64,000 bases of DNA from Takakia lepidozioides. Taxonomy: Eukaryota > Streptophyta > Takakiopsida > Takakiales > Takakiaceae. A model generated the notes under the pieces. That model saw nothing but the letters and a program-made list of their open reading frames with translations. It ran no database searches and was not told the origin of the DNA. The translations under genes and the position numbers were made by a program. The DNA is taken from the NCBI GenBank assembly GCA_030704615.1, contig CM060733.1:31372001-31436000 (forward strand), written 5' to 3'. Shown piece after piece: positions 1 to 11,007 of the stretch. Each line of letters starts with the position of its first letter. Position 1 is the stretch's first letter.

Positions 1-904
1 GAGCGGAGCAAGAGCAAGATGGCAGCTGGTTTGGTCGGTGGGGTGTGAACCACATCTACGGCGTCGGCTGCGTGTTGCCCGCACTGGAAGCCGTCGGCGA
101 GAGCATGGAATCCCCGTATGTGCGGAAAGCTTGCAGCTGGCTGGTGGCCCACCAAAACGAAGACGGCGGATGGGGTGAATCTTGTGCTTCTTACGTTGAC
201 CAAACCTTGCGCGGCGTGGGTCCCAGCACTCCGTCACAAACCGGGTGGGCACTGATGGCTTTACTGGCTCAAGGCTCAGCCGCTTATCTTCAACCGATCA
301 GAAACGGAGTCGACTATCTTGTGCGCACACAAACTAGCGAGGGCTCATGGCACGAGGAATACTTCACAGGCACAGGATTTCCTGGGTATGCAGGAGGTGG
401 TAATGTGGACCTGCGATCGAACAGCTCGCAGGTGCAACAGGGCAAAGAGATGAGCCGAGCATTCATGCTGCGATATCACATGTACCGACACTACTTCCCG
501 CTCATGGCCTTGGGTCGATCCCGGCAATACTTCGCCAACTTGCAGGGCTCCATATCTCCTGCACCCACATCTCATCTGCAACTATAGCGCTCCGTCACAT
601 GAGCTGCATGTCTGAAATCTTATCGATGCAAATCTAGTGGCTGGTAGATAGGATCTGCAATTTAACAGGTGGAAGAGAACCTGGGTAGGCAACGTCCGGG
701 CAAGACCAGGCTGAACTGCAGCCGCTAAAGTAGGGGCCAGTGCCTTACCCGTTCCAGCACGTTGCACTGCCTCAACCTCTCCTTTGCACCTCTCAGCGTG
801 TTCTTTCTTTCTGAGCTACATAAGGAAAAGACCACTAGATTCATACTAGATGAAACTTTTGTATTATGCTTCCTTCTAAAGGATTCTGGTTGAGGATCAT
901 TTTG
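1..904 (+). repeat. Inverted repeat, left arm
   Basis: Base p of this arm pairs with base 14088-p on the other strand, with no net indel from position 1 (the window edge, so the arm may be longer) to 904. I saw one difference, at 429 against 13659. It covers the end of the cyclase gene and about 317 bp of 3' flank. Beyond 904 the sequence is unique. Confidence 0.95.
3..587 (+). CDS. Squalene-hopene cyclase, C-terminal part (5' end outside window)
   Basis: Cyclises squalene to hopane-type triterpenes in the bacterial-type reaction; such genes are known in ferns and bryophytes. The frame is open from base 3 to TAG at 585-587. Three QW motifs of the terpene cyclase superfamily are visible: QEQDGSW, QNEDGGW and QTSEGSW. 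The stretch GRWGVNHIYGVG and the C-terminal YTGTGFPG-like segment (here FTGTGFPGYAG) followed by YHMYRHYFP are of squalene-hopene cyclase type rather than cycloartenol synthase type. The N-terminal catalytic DXDD region lies outside the window. This arm reads CAG at 429-431 where the other arm has a stop, so this may be the functional copy. Family assignment is firm; activity is inferred. Confidence 0.85.
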   Translation, partial: AEQEQDGSWFGRWGVNHIYGVGCVLPALEAVGESMESPYVRKACSWLVAHQNEDGGWGESCASYVDQTLRGVGPSTPSQTGWALMALLAQGSAAYLQPIRNGVDYLVRTQTSEGSWHEEYFTGTGFPGYAGGGNVDLRSNSSQVQQGKEMSRAFMLRYHMYRHYFPLMALGRSRQYFANLQGSISPAPTSHLQL

Positions 905-2315
905 TTATCATGTTTATCGATGTTTTATTTGATCTGAAAACTTTGGTGATGTTTGACAATATTTTAGAAAACTCTCTATTTATGTGCAAATCAACGGTTT
1001 CCAATGTTGTAAGGTTCAGTATGCTTCGAGGCTCTTGTAACTAGCAAAGAGCAGTAACTCAATGCAGATAACCTTGTAGAGACAGCAAGACACATCTAAA
1101 TAGAGGATCGACGCATGTGAGGTCTACTACATCATTTGCTCTACATGTTGTATGGCCACAAGGGGCCTACGAATGCCTCCCTTGTGGGGAAAATTAACAG
1201 AATGCCTCCTTGATTCCCCTCTCTAGTACACTTATCAGGAAATATATTCTCTTGCCTCTGGAGTTTGATCTCTCCTCTCTGAATCTGTTAGATAGCATAG
1301 TAGTACGCAGTGTAGTCTCGTAGTGTAATGTTTTATCACCACGACCACTTGGTGGACTCCCCTGTCGTGGCACAACACAAAAATCAGGGTTGCATCTTAA
1401 AATTTGCGCGAGAGTGGAAGTCCTAATCATCGCTCTCTTATCAACATGAAGTTGTGCACATATTTGTTGATTAGCCCGGAATGTGCTGTCAAGATACTTG
1501 AACTAAATTTAGGATAGACTATGATAGACTTCCGATTCCCAATTTAAAACAGTCACAACACATGCACATGCGATCTGACATGTAGGTATATACACAGGGA
1601 TGAAACGGATATATTCACATGTTATAATAATGCATGCTGACCATGTCCATGCTCAATCTTCGTGCACAGACAGTGATCTGTGCTGCACAGGCAGGGAATT
1701 AAGAGGACGCCAGGGCTGATGAGGCATATGGTTACTGGTATTTATAACTGGTGATAGCTATTTCATGTATGTGGTAGCAGCAAATTACTGTCACCGATGC
1801 TCCTGCAGGACGGGTTTGGACTGTTCACTTGACGTATTAATTTTCTCGGTGACTTTAATCCTCGTCCAATGGATTTAGTTCAGTGTCTCCATGTCTTTGA
1901 GAAATCATTCCTGAGGAAGTCTGTCATATGTCGTACAGTTTGGAAAGAGGCAAAGCTCATTTTGATGCCTAATTTCAACTGCAGTTGTGCACGACCCTGG
2001 ATTAGTGTTGCCTGTTTTTTTTGTTATATCATCATAAATGTCATGATTTTCTTACTCTGTAAAAGTATACACTAAGAATGACAAAAAGAGTGTTATTTGG
2101 TATTGAATACCTACTGGCCTCTTTGTTAAAACACCTCTGTAATTGTTACATTCAATATACACCTCTAAACTAGTGTTGAATGACTAGACTAATCCATTCT
2201 GGCCACTAACAAATCACCTCTAAAATGTTTTTGGGCCCTTGATTAACATGTCAGCATGTCTCTTGAAATCGTAAATGTGAGCTAGATGTATAAATGTGAC
2301 CACCTTCTCTTTCAG
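905..2315. other. Non-coding stretch, no gene seen
   Basis: A-T-rich intergenic or intronic sequence with only short frames that lack recognisable motifs or codon bias. I see no RNA gene, long repeat or transposon end here. Confidence 0.5.
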
Positions 2316-2496
2316 GTTCAACAAAGTGCAGAAGCACAGTATTCACGTCTAGAGGAGATGACTCGCAAACTGGAAGCTTTAAACTTTAAACCCAGAGCTG
2401 AGAGGAGGTGCCACACAACTACTGGCTGCTGGGGTAGGGACTAATGGCATTACCCCTCGGCAACCAACTGGCCAACAACCTTCAGACAACATTGAG
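2316..2496 (+). other. Possible internal exon of an unidentified gene
   Basis: A pyrimidine-rich tract ending in CAG precedes 2316 and a GTAAAA donor follows 2496. The first half reads as a charged helical peptide (SAEAQYSRLEEMTRKLEAL). The second half is open only in the +1 frame, where it reads as a Gln/Pro/Gly-rich segment. One base must be gained or lost to join them, so this is a decayed exon, a sequencing error or chance. I do not recognise the family. Confidence 0.3.
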
Positions 2497-2940
2497 GTAA
2501 AATCTTTTTGGCGAGGATGTCTCCAGTTTATATTTCCAGCTGTCTTGTCCTGGTTCTCATGGTTCTCATTTTCTGTATAAATGGTAGGAGAAGGAGGGTG
2601 GCTCCTCAAAGTTGACCATATTGTGTTGGGACAAAATCGTATTAATGAGCTTGATATGTACGGACCTGAGAAAAGTGACTACTACTAAAAGGCGTTGCTG
2701 AAATTGCTGGCTTAATCTTCTGTTCCTTTTGCGTTGGAGTCTTTGAATTCTTCAGCCTGCCAAACTTCACCAAAAATATAAGGTTGTTGCTGGGAACCAA
2801 AAAAAAGACACCTGAGGTTGGGGGAGGTTCTGACCAGGGAGGGGACAATGCGTCATACAGAAAATCTTCAAATGGCACATGCATCCCAAGAGTGGCAGCC
2901 ATAGTTCCATCCATCAACTCACACCAATCTCCAACAACAT

Positions 2941-3324
2941 TAGAGTTATCCGTAAATTCGGACCTGAGTTTCATCCTGAGTTGTTAAAAACCTTCAATTT
3001 CGACGCGAGTTTGCTTTCCCTCTGCAAATTTCTTAGGAATTGTTAAACACAGGTTGACTCGCCCGCGGGTTTATGCACATCTCGCGGGTTTATGCACATC
3101 TCAGGGCAAGTGCTCCCACAGCGGGCCCTCTGTTGTCGCGAGCCTTCTCAACTTAAACTCACGATGAAACTCCTTGGACGTGCATTTGGGCAGGTGTCTT
3201 GAGTTTGGACCCGAGTTGAATACGACAAAAATTGCAAAAAAAAACGTGCATCCTAGCTGGACGTGAGTTTTGCCTTGAAGTGGGTCGAGTCGTCCTGAGT
3301 TGAGGGTATTTACGGATAACTCTA
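2941..3324. mobile_element. MITE-like element with 17-bp terminal inverted repeats
   Basis: TAGAGTTATCCGTAAAT at 2941-2957 is the exact reverse complement of 3308-3324. If the outermost TA at each end is the target duplication, the terminal repeat is GAGTTATCCGTAAAT, as in Tc1/mariner-type non-autonomous elements. The roughly 380-bp body has no transposase and includes a 19-bp direct repeat at 3064-3101. Confidence 0.6.
3064..3101 (+). repeat. Short tandem duplication inside the MITE-like element
   Basis: CGCGGGTTTATGCACATCT occurs twice back to back (3064-3082 and 3083-3101). Confidence 0.85.
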
Positions 3325-3670
3325 TTAGCAGAGTCTTTTCCGACAACAGACATGGCACCCAAGCCTGACGGACAGTTGGCAGAGTCCGATAGGGGGCAGG
3401 TTAGTGACCAGTCCCCACTATGGAATCCCAAAACAGCTATCATGGTTGGGGCCGCAGGCCTTGGGACTTGAGTGGAATATTCCAGAAACATAGGTAAAGA
3501 TTCTGTAGGCTTTGAGATGCAATGTGGCTTGAGCTAATGTCCTTGGCTTGAGGCTCAACCTCAAGACGTATAATGTATTTTCTATATATTTTCAAAATAC
3601 GTATATCTTATCTGAAAAAATAAGGGATGGGCAGTCATAAAAAAACTTCATTCCGTAGACCTCAAGCCAC

Positions 3671-3790
3671 GTGACCTCAGCCTCAGACCGTGGGACCTCA
3701 AGCCCTAGGATCCCCATCCTAGGCCACATGATCTCAGGCCCTAGAACCTTAGGCCACATGACCTCAGGCCCTAAGACCCTAGGCCACATG
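3671..3790 (+). repeat. 30-bp minisatellite, degenerate on the left
   Basis: Units starting AGGCCACATG lie at 3721-3750, 3751-3780 and (partial) 3781-3790. Each full unit carries CTCAGGCCCTA. Looser versions extend left to about 3671. Open frames across it on both strands are by-products of the repeat. Confidence 0.75.
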
Positions 3791-5360
3791 TACATAATAC
3801 GTTTTAATATTCTTCGAAAAATCGGGGAACAAAGAAGGGAACCACCCGGTTTAGGGGTTCGCAACTCAAGGCGGGAGTTTTGCCGATGCTCCTCTGCGGC
3901 AGAGGAGCTCTTCCCAGATCGAGAAGGTACACCAAGCAAACTCTGGTCTTGAAAAAACTCGGTGATTTACGAAATTTGAGTGTCGTGCAGCGGTCGATGC
4001 GGTTTCCTATTGAAGAGGAGGTCAAGGCAGTGGTGATTGGGCAATGGTTGGGCTGCAGCAGCTACTGGTCTTCATTTTCTTCGAGTTTACTCTGAAGCTG
4101 GCTTGCAGGTATGACATTTCCCATTCTAACGACTGAGCAATCCTGTCCATCTATGTCCTTTTCCATACTTTACGGCTTTAGGTCTGCAAGAAGATTGGCT
4201 GCCTCACCTCAAAATTCCTGTTTTTGCAGCAACACGTTTGCAATTCTGACTGCAATTCTGACTTGCCCAGCAAGATAGGCCCCAGTACATCCGTAGCTTG
4301 CCTTAGCCCTTTCCCCATGTGAATTTGTTTGAAAGTGGAAGTGGTGTCACAAAGTCTCATTGCCTAATAAAACTTGAATGGCCTTGCAGAGATTTGTTTC
4401 ATCTTTGGCAGGTCCAATTGTAGTACTAGCAGGCCATGAGCAGCAGTTGGCCGTAGACACTCATGCCTCCAACCCCCTACCTTCCGGTGAAGGGGGGCTT
4501 TGTACGGCAGAGATTGCCATTGTCGTCATCTCTTATTGAAAATGGAACTTGGCAATCCGTGTCATCGTCATCGGATCGCTTTGGACGTGTTTCATGGCAA
4601 GGTGCGTGTAGGTGGGAAGCAGTAAGACCTGATTCCAGGGTTGGAGTCTCTCACCGAAACGTCAAGGCCAGTGAGCACTACATTCAGGATAGTGCGGCGG
4701 CCGCAGATGAGTTGGTAATTCCCCTGAACGACATGTTTCTTAAGGATGGTTTACTTATGTAATCAAAGCAAGCTGGTCCACTAGGAATCACGTTGGTCTC
4801 TCCAAAGTTAAATGCCAGCAAGCAGTTTTATTTATCATTGTGCTGCAGCAATACTATGTAATAGGAGGTGGAGTTGTACTAATGGGAGAGATTGTGTCAG
4901 AACAGTTTCCACCAGACTGGAGTATGCTGCAGATTTGTTTCTTTGATTTCCGTGTAGATGTGCAAATGTGCATCCGACTCCCTGACAGACATTGTCTACC
5001 TGAGAGAGAGACCAAATGGAAGTGGAGACTGCAAGTAGGATTATTTTCTGACGTTCACTCCTGATTGATCGAAGGGCATGATGGGCAGTGCGAAGACGAC
5101 ATTGGGAAAAATATTGTTTGAAGCCCTTGGTTACTATTTTTGCGATAGGTTTGTAAATGCTATTTACCCAATCCATTCTTTGTATCTGCACATGTATCTG
5201 TCCACTTAATATATAGGCCAATTTTGTGCAACCAATCATTCTGCATATGCAAGATGCCTCCCCTCCTATTCACCTTTCGAGCTTGCTTTGTTATACCTTG
5301 AGAAAGGGGGTTTGGTGTTGTATAAGATTCTAAGGAGGTTTGATGTGGCAGTTTAGGGTT
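3791..5360. other. Intergenic stretch before the mitochondrial array, no confident gene
   Basis: The longest plus frame is 4463-4762 (99 codons, MPPTPYLPVKGG start), with no domain I recognise. 3880-4095 and 4840-5064 are also open but show no family resemblance. Decayed nuclear exons are possible but cannot be modelled from sequence alone. The last nuclear bases before the mitochondrial-like sequence are around 5360. Confidence 0.4.
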
Positions 5361-5617
5361 TAACGCCAGGCCGCGGGTGCTCCATGTACGGTGGTTCCCG
5401 GGAAAAAAATATATATATATTTTTTTGCCTACCCCTATGCCAAAACTGTCATAGGGAAGCACACGGTTAGAGGCATACGATTGTGAACAACCATAGGTAA
5501 ACTTGAGTTGGAGAGCCGTGTGATGGGTAACCATCTCGCACGGTTCGGAGAGCACTTTGTTATATCGCGAGAGTGCACGGAGAAACTGCGGCTCTGCGAT
5601 GGAACTCTCGACCCTAC
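5361..5617 (+). other. Group II intron 3' part with intact domain V, upstream of nad9 exon (unit 1)
   Basis: A canonical 34-nt domain V lies at 5513-5546: GAGCCGTG pairs with CACGGTTC, then a bulge, GAUGG pairs with CCAUC, and the loop is GUAA. A domain VI-like hairpin follows (CGAGAGT near 5568 pairs with ACTCTCG near 5603). The 3' end CCCTAC fits the AY rule and puts the splice site at 5617/5618. Only this unit keeps the complete domain V. Confidence 0.85.
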
Positions 5618-5958
5618 GTATTCAGTATAACTCACGCAATCGTGTACAAACCAGTGTAGACGAAATAACTCCAATTCGTTCGGTAGTCAGTATATTTCCA
5701 TCAGCCGGCCGGTGGGAGCGAGAAGTGTGGGATATGTTTGGTGTGTATTTTTCCAATCATCCTGATTTACGCCGTATATCAACAGATTATGGTTTTGAGG
5801 GTCATCCATTACGAAAAGACCTTCTTTCAAGTGGATATGTGGAAGTACGTTATGATGATTCAGAGAAACGTGTGGTTTCTGAACCTATCGAGATGACTCA
5901 AGAATTTCGCTATTTTGATTTCGCTAGTCCTTGGGAACAAAAGTCGCGTAGTGAGTGA
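5618..5958 (+). pseudogene. nad9: nad9 3' exon (mitochondrial complex I subunit), unit 1
   Basis: NAD9 is the 30-kDa-type subunit of mitochondrial NADH dehydrogenase. The exon starts after the domain V/VI signals and reads [42 protein letters not shown] and the C-terminal [20 protein letters not shown], ending with TGA at 5956-5958. Several codons look unedited relative to conserved residues, for example SAGRWER (Trp expected at the Arg), RRISTDYG (Leu expected at the Ser) and KDLLSSG. It is therefore genomic mitochondrial sequence, not a cDNA copy. Exon 1 is absent. This unit has NRVQT where units 2-4 have RIRVQT. Confidence 0.9.
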
Positions 5959-6458
5959 CAAATCGAATGGAAAGTAAGCAAAAAATGCTTACAGCCATCT
6001 CGAGAATATGCAATTCCGTAGTAATTGCATGCTTGGCTCGGTTCTGCGGCAAGCCGAATAATCCGCTTTGCCTGTTCGAACCAACCCCGGTCTTTCCAAG
6101 CCGAAACAGCGGGAGTGTTGACCCTTCGTGAAAACGCCGTGCTCGGGTGATGGGGGTTCGAGAGAAGAAAGTGGGCCTCCGCTACTTCATTGGCTTAACG
6201 AAGAAAGGTGGAGAGAAGAAAAAAAAAAAATTCTTGCTGCGCCAAAAAATCCCCAAAATTTTTTTGGCTACGCCCTAAAAAATTCTTTTTTTTTCGCGTC
6301 TTCTCTTCCCCTTTCGTTTTATTGGCCTCAAGGAGCTCGGCCACCCCCCCCCCCCCCCTCCCCGTCCCGATTCATCATTGAAGATGATAAATTGGGCACA
6401 ATCTGAAGGTTCAGATTGTGGAATTTTTTAATTTATTGGTAGAAGGTTTGATTAATTT
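5959..6458 (+). other. nad9-atp1 spacer, unit 1
   Basis: Mitochondrial-type intergenic DNA with an A run near 6218, a T run near 6288, and a C run near 6345 that varies in length between units. A GTTCGAACC box is present but no cloverleaf forms. Its counterparts are 8235-8732, 10509-11007 and the truncated 12783-13184. Confidence 0.7.
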
Positions 6459-7195
6459 ACGAACAAATTGACTGGAAATGAATTGGATGGAGTGGAACTA
6501 TCTACATTATTAGAACAAAGAATTACCAATTACTACACTAAATTGCAAGTGGATGAGATCGGTCGAGTGGTATCAGTTGGAGATGGAATTGCACGTGTTT
6601 ATGGATCAAACAAGATTCAGGCCGGGGAAATGGTTGAATTTGCCAGCGGTGTGAAAGGAATGGCTTTGAATCCAGAAAATGAGAATGTAGGAATCGTTAT
6701 ATCTGGTAGTGATACTGCCATTAAAGAAGGAGATATTGTCAAACGCAGTGGATCTATTGTGGATGTTCTTGTAGGAAAGGCCTTGTTAGGTCGTGTGGTT
6801 GATGCGTTAGGAGTACCTATTGATGGAAAATGTGCTTTAAGCGCTGCGGAACGGAGACGTGTAGAAGTTAAAGCCCCCGGGATTATTGCACGTAAATCTG
6901 TGCACGAACCCATGCAAACGAGATTAAAAGCAGTGGATAGCCTGGTTCCTATAGGTCGTGGTCAACGAGAACTTATAATAGGAGACAGACAAACTGGAAA
7001 GACTGCTATAGCTATTGTACCATATCGAACCAGAAACAAATCAACGCACAGGGCACCTCGGATAGTGAAAAATTGTATTGTGTGTATGTAGCGATTGGAC
7101 AGAAACGTTCAACCGTGGCACAATTAGTTAAGATTCCTTCAGAAGCGGGCGCTTTAGAATATCGCATTATCGCAGCAGCCACTGCTCCGGATCCG
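6459..7195 (+). pseudogene. atp1: atp1 5' part (ATP synthase F1 alpha), unit 1
   Basis: Alpha subunit of mitochondrial F1-ATPase. The frame starts at ACG (6459-6461), which C-to-U editing would turn into AUG. It then reads [35 protein letters not shown], the Walker A segment [12 protein letters not shown], and after a break [16 protein letters not shown] and SEAGALEY. A single missing base near 7016 (ATTGTACC where homologs have an Asp codon) breaks the frame; all three atp1 copies share it. Family similarity stops at GATCCG (7195), about half the usual 500-codon length. Unedited-looking codons (GSNKIQ, GIVISGS) fit a genomic origin. This unit has LDG and KRSG where units 2-3 have LAG and KRTG. 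Confidence 0.9.
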
Positions 7196-7893
7196 TCCAA
7201 CTATTACCATCCGGCGAACTCTAAACACCGATGTATAACGTGCTTGAGCTACATACTACGTACCTCACTGGCCAAAGCATATGCGACCAAATTTCGACTA
7301 AGCAGCACCGCAGCTGAGGTGTTTGCCAAGGGTGATAGAGACCCGTCAAACCCGATTAAGGCTAAGAAGAGCCATGCCATGGCAGGAGGCGCACCCTTGC
7401 GAGACGGGGTCTTTTTGGGGTACAAGACCACTTCGTTCGCGTAGCGGGCCAGGGTTGTCCCAGCCATTCCCTATACCATACGCGATATGGTTAAATACTG
7501 CTACCCGACACCAAACCGCTAGCCAAGAACTGGCAACCGCGGGGGGCAAAGTCCGCTTGAATCGCAAAGCCCATTCCCTTACGAAAGTTACCATGAAAAG
7601 CAATACAAGGGCGCAGCAGTTCTGGAAGCCATATGTGCTAGTTCTGGCCATAACGCCAGGCCGCGGGTGCTCCATGTACGGTGGTTCCCGGGAAAAAAAT
7701 ATATTATTATTTTTTGCCTACCCCTGTGCCAAAACTGTCATAGGGAAGCACACGGTTAGAGGCATACGATTGTGAACAACCATAGGTAAACTTGTGTGAT
7801 GGGTAACCATCTCGCACGGTTCGGAGAGCACTTTGTTATATCGCGAGAGTGCACGGAGAAACTGCGGCTCTGCGATGGAACTCTCGACCCTAC
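7196..7893 (+). other. Chimeric intron-like segment between atp1 and nad9 (unit 1 to 2)
   Basis: Starts where atp1 similarity ends and finishes at the nad9 exon of unit 2. The 3' end matches the group II intron 3' part of unit 1, but a 13-bp deletion at about 7794 removes the 5' strand of domain V. The 5' half (7196 to about 7640) may be the start of an atp1 intron; I could not confirm a GUGYG boundary. An atp1/nad9 intron-intron recombination is inferred. Confidence 0.6.
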
Positions 7894-8234
7894 GTATTCA
7901 GTATAACTCACGCATTCGTGTACAAACCAGTGTAGACGAAATAACTCCAATTCGTTCGGTAGTCAGTATATTTCCATCAGCCGGCCGGTGGGAGCGAGAA
8001 GTGTGGGATATGTTTGGTGTGTATTTTTCCAATCATCCTGATTTACGCCGTATATCAACAGATTATGGTTTTGAGGGTCATCCATTACGAAAAGACCTTC
8101 TTTCAAGTGGATATGTGGAAGTACGTTATGATGATTCAGAGAAACGTGTGGTTTCTGAACCTATCGAGATGACTCAAGAATTTCGCTATTTTGATTTCGC
8201 TAGTCCTTGGGAACAAAAGTCGCGTAGTGAGTGA
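7894..8234 (+). pseudogene. nad9: nad9 3' exon, unit 2
   Basis: Same exon as in unit 1, with [13 protein letters not shown] at its start and [11 protein letters not shown] at its end. The upstream intron lacks the 5' strand of domain V, so normal splicing could not occur even in a mitochondrion. Confidence 0.9.
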
Positions 8235-8732
8235 CAAATCGAATGGAAAGTAAGCAAAAAATGCTTACAGCCATCTCGAGAATATGCAATTCCGTAGTAA
8301 TTGCATGCTTGGCTCGGTTCTGCGGCAAGCCGAATAATCCGCTTTGCCTGTTCGAACCAACCCCGGTCTTTCCAAGCCGAAACAGCGGGAGTGTTGACCC
8401 TTCGTGAAAACGCCGCGCTCGGGTGATGGGGGTTCGAGAGAAGAAAGTGGGCCTCCGCTACTTCATTGGCTTAACGAAGAAAGGTGGAGAGAAGAAAAAA
8501 AAAAAAATCTTGCTGCGCCAAAAAATCCCCAAAATTTTTTTGGCTACGCCCTAAAAAATTCTTTTTTTTTCGCGTCTTCTCTTCCCCTTTCGTTTTATTG
8601 GCCTCAAGGAGCTCGGCCAACCCCCCCCCCCCTCCCCGTCCCGATTCATCATTGAAGATGATAAATTGGGCACAATCTGAAGGTTCAGATTGTGGAATTT
8701 TTTAATTTATTGGTAGAAGGTTTGATTAATTT

Positions 8733-9469
8733 ACGAACAAATTGACTGGAAATGAATTGGCTGGAGTGGAACTATCTACATTATTAGAACAAAGAATTAC
8801 CAATTACTACACTAAATTGCAAGTGGATGAGATCGGTCGAGTGGTATCAGTTGGAGATGGAATTGCACGTGTTTATGGATCAAACAAGATTCAGGCCGGG
8901 GAAATGGTTGAATTTGCCAGCGGTGTAAAAGGAATGGCTTTGAATCCAGAAAATGAGAATGTAGGAATCGTTATATCTGGTAGTGATACTGCCATTAAAG
9001 AAGGAGATATTGTCAAACGCACTGGATCTATTGTGGATGTTCTTGTAGGAAAGGCCTTGTTAGGTCGTGTGGTTGATGCGTTAGGAGTACCTATTGATGG
9101 AAAATGTGCTTTAAGCGCTGCGGAACGAAGACGTGTAGAAGTTAAAGCCCCCGGGATTATTGCACGTAAATCTGTGCACGAACCCATGCAAACGAGATTA
9201 AAAGCAGTGGATAGCCTGGTTCCTATAGGTCGTGGTCAACGAGAACTTATAATAGGAGACAGACAAACTGGAAAGACTGCTATAGCTATTGTACCATATC
9301 GAACCAGAAACAAATCAACGCACAGGGCACCTCGGATAGTGAAAAATTGTATTGTGTGTATGTAGCGATTGGACAGAAACGTTCAACCGTGGCACAATTA
9401 GTTAAGATTCCTTCAGAAGCGGGCGCTTTAGAATATCGCATTATCGCAGCAGCCACTGCTCCGGATCCG
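8733..9469 (+). pseudogene. atp1: atp1 5' part, unit 2
   Basis: Same truncated frame with the ACG start at 8733 and the same missing base before the NQKQ-equivalent region. Differs from unit 1 in the Ala codon of NELAG and the Thr codon of VKRTG. Confidence 0.9.
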
Positions 9470-10167
9470 TCCAACTATTACCATCCGGCGAACTCTAAAC
9501 ACCGATGTATAACGTGCTTGAGCTACATACTACGTACCTCACTGGCCAAAGCATATGCGACCAAATTTCGACTAAGCAGCACCGCAGCTGAGGTGTTTGC
9601 CAAGGGTGATAGAGACCCGTCAAACCCGATTAAGGCTAAGAAGAGCCATGCCATGGCAGGAGGCGCACCCTTGCGAGACGGGGTCTTTTTGGGGTACAAG
9701 ACCACTTCGTTCGCGTAGCGGGCCAGGGTTGTCCCAGCCATTCCCTATACCATACGCGATATGGTTAAATACTGCTACCCGACACCAAACCGCTAGCCAA
9801 GAACTGGCAACCGCGGGGGGCAAAGTCCGCTTGAATCGCAAAGCCCATTCCCTTACGAAAGTTACCATGAAAAGCAATACAAGGGCGCAGCAGTTCTGGA
9901 AGCCATATGTGCTAGTTCTGGCCATAACGCCAGGCCGCGGGTGCTCCATGTACGGTGGTTCCCGGGAAAAAAATATATTATTATTTTTTGCCTACCCCTG
10001 TGCCAAAACTGTCATAGGGAAGCACACGGTTAGAGGCATACGATTGTGAACAACCATAGGTAAACTTGTGTGATGGGTAACCATCTCGCACGGTTCGGAG
10101 AGCACTTTGTTATATCGCGAGAGTGCACGGAGAAACTGCGGCTCTGCGATGGAACTCTCGACCCTAC
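9470..10167 (+). other. Chimeric intron-like segment (unit 2 to 3)
   Basis: Copy of 7196-7893 with the same 13-bp domain V deletion at about 10067. Confidence 0.6.
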
Positions 10168-10508
10168 GTATTCAGTATAACTCACGCATTCGTGTACAAA
10201 CCAGTGTAGACGAAATAACTCCAATTCGTTCGGTAGTCAGTATATTTCCATCAGCCGGCCGGTGGGAGCGAGAAGTGTGGGATATGTTTGGTGTGTATTT
10301 TTCCAATCATCCTGATTTACGCCGTATATCAACAGATTATGGTTTTGAGGGTCATCCATTACGAAAAGACCTTCTTTCAAGTGGATATGTGGAAGTACGT
10401 TATGATGATTCAGAGAAACGTGTGGTTTCTGAACCTATCGAGATGACTCAAGAATTTCGCTATTTTGATTTCGCTAGTCCTTGGGAACAAAAGTCGCGTA
10501 GTGAGTGA
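10168..10508 (+). pseudogene. nad9: nad9 3' exon, unit 3
   Basis: Same as unit 2 at the protein level, ending with TGA at 10506-10508. Confidence 0.9.
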
Positions 10509-11007
10509 CAAATCGAATGGAAAGTAAGCAAAAAATGCTTACAGCCATCTCGAGAATATGCAATTCCGTAGTAATTGCATGCTTGGCTCGGTTCTGCGGC
10601 AAGCCGAATAATCCGCTTTGCCTGTTCGAACCAACCCCGGTCTTTCCAAGCCGAAACAGCGGGAGTGTTGACCCTTCGTGAAAACGCCGCGCTCGGGTGA
10701 TGGGGGTTCGAGAGAAGAAAGTGGGCCTCCGCTACTTCATTGGCTTAACGAAGAAAGGTGGAGAGAAGAAAAAAAAAAAATTCTTGCTGCGCCAAAAAAT
10801 CCCCAAAGTTTTTTTGGCTACGCCCTAAAAAATTCTTTTTTTTTCGCGTCTTCTCTTCCCCTTTCGTTTTATTGGCCTCAAGGAGCTCGGCCAACCCCCC
10901 CCCCCCCTCCCCGTCCCGATTCATCATTGAAGATGATAAATTGGGCACAATCTGAAGGTTCAGATTGTGGAATTTTTTAATTTATTGGTAGAAGGTTTGA
11001 TTAATTT

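Noticed and set aside
1-904. Terminal inverted repeats of a giant transposon enclosing 14 kb
   Set aside because: The arms contain part of a metabolic gene and have no transposon-type termini or target duplication; rearrangement or assembly fold-back fits better.
4463-4762. 99-codon plus frame near the mitochondrial array
   Set aside because: No domain, no codon bias and no homologous copy in the window; kept only as a note under the intergenic entry.
6040-6110. GTTCGAACC box as a possible mitochondrial tRNA
   Set aside because: No acceptor, D or anticodon stem can be folded around it.
7323-7775. 150-codon frame repeated in each mitochondrial unit
   Set aside because: Lies in intron-like sequence, and its length changes with one G in the third unit; not a conserved protein such as a maturase.
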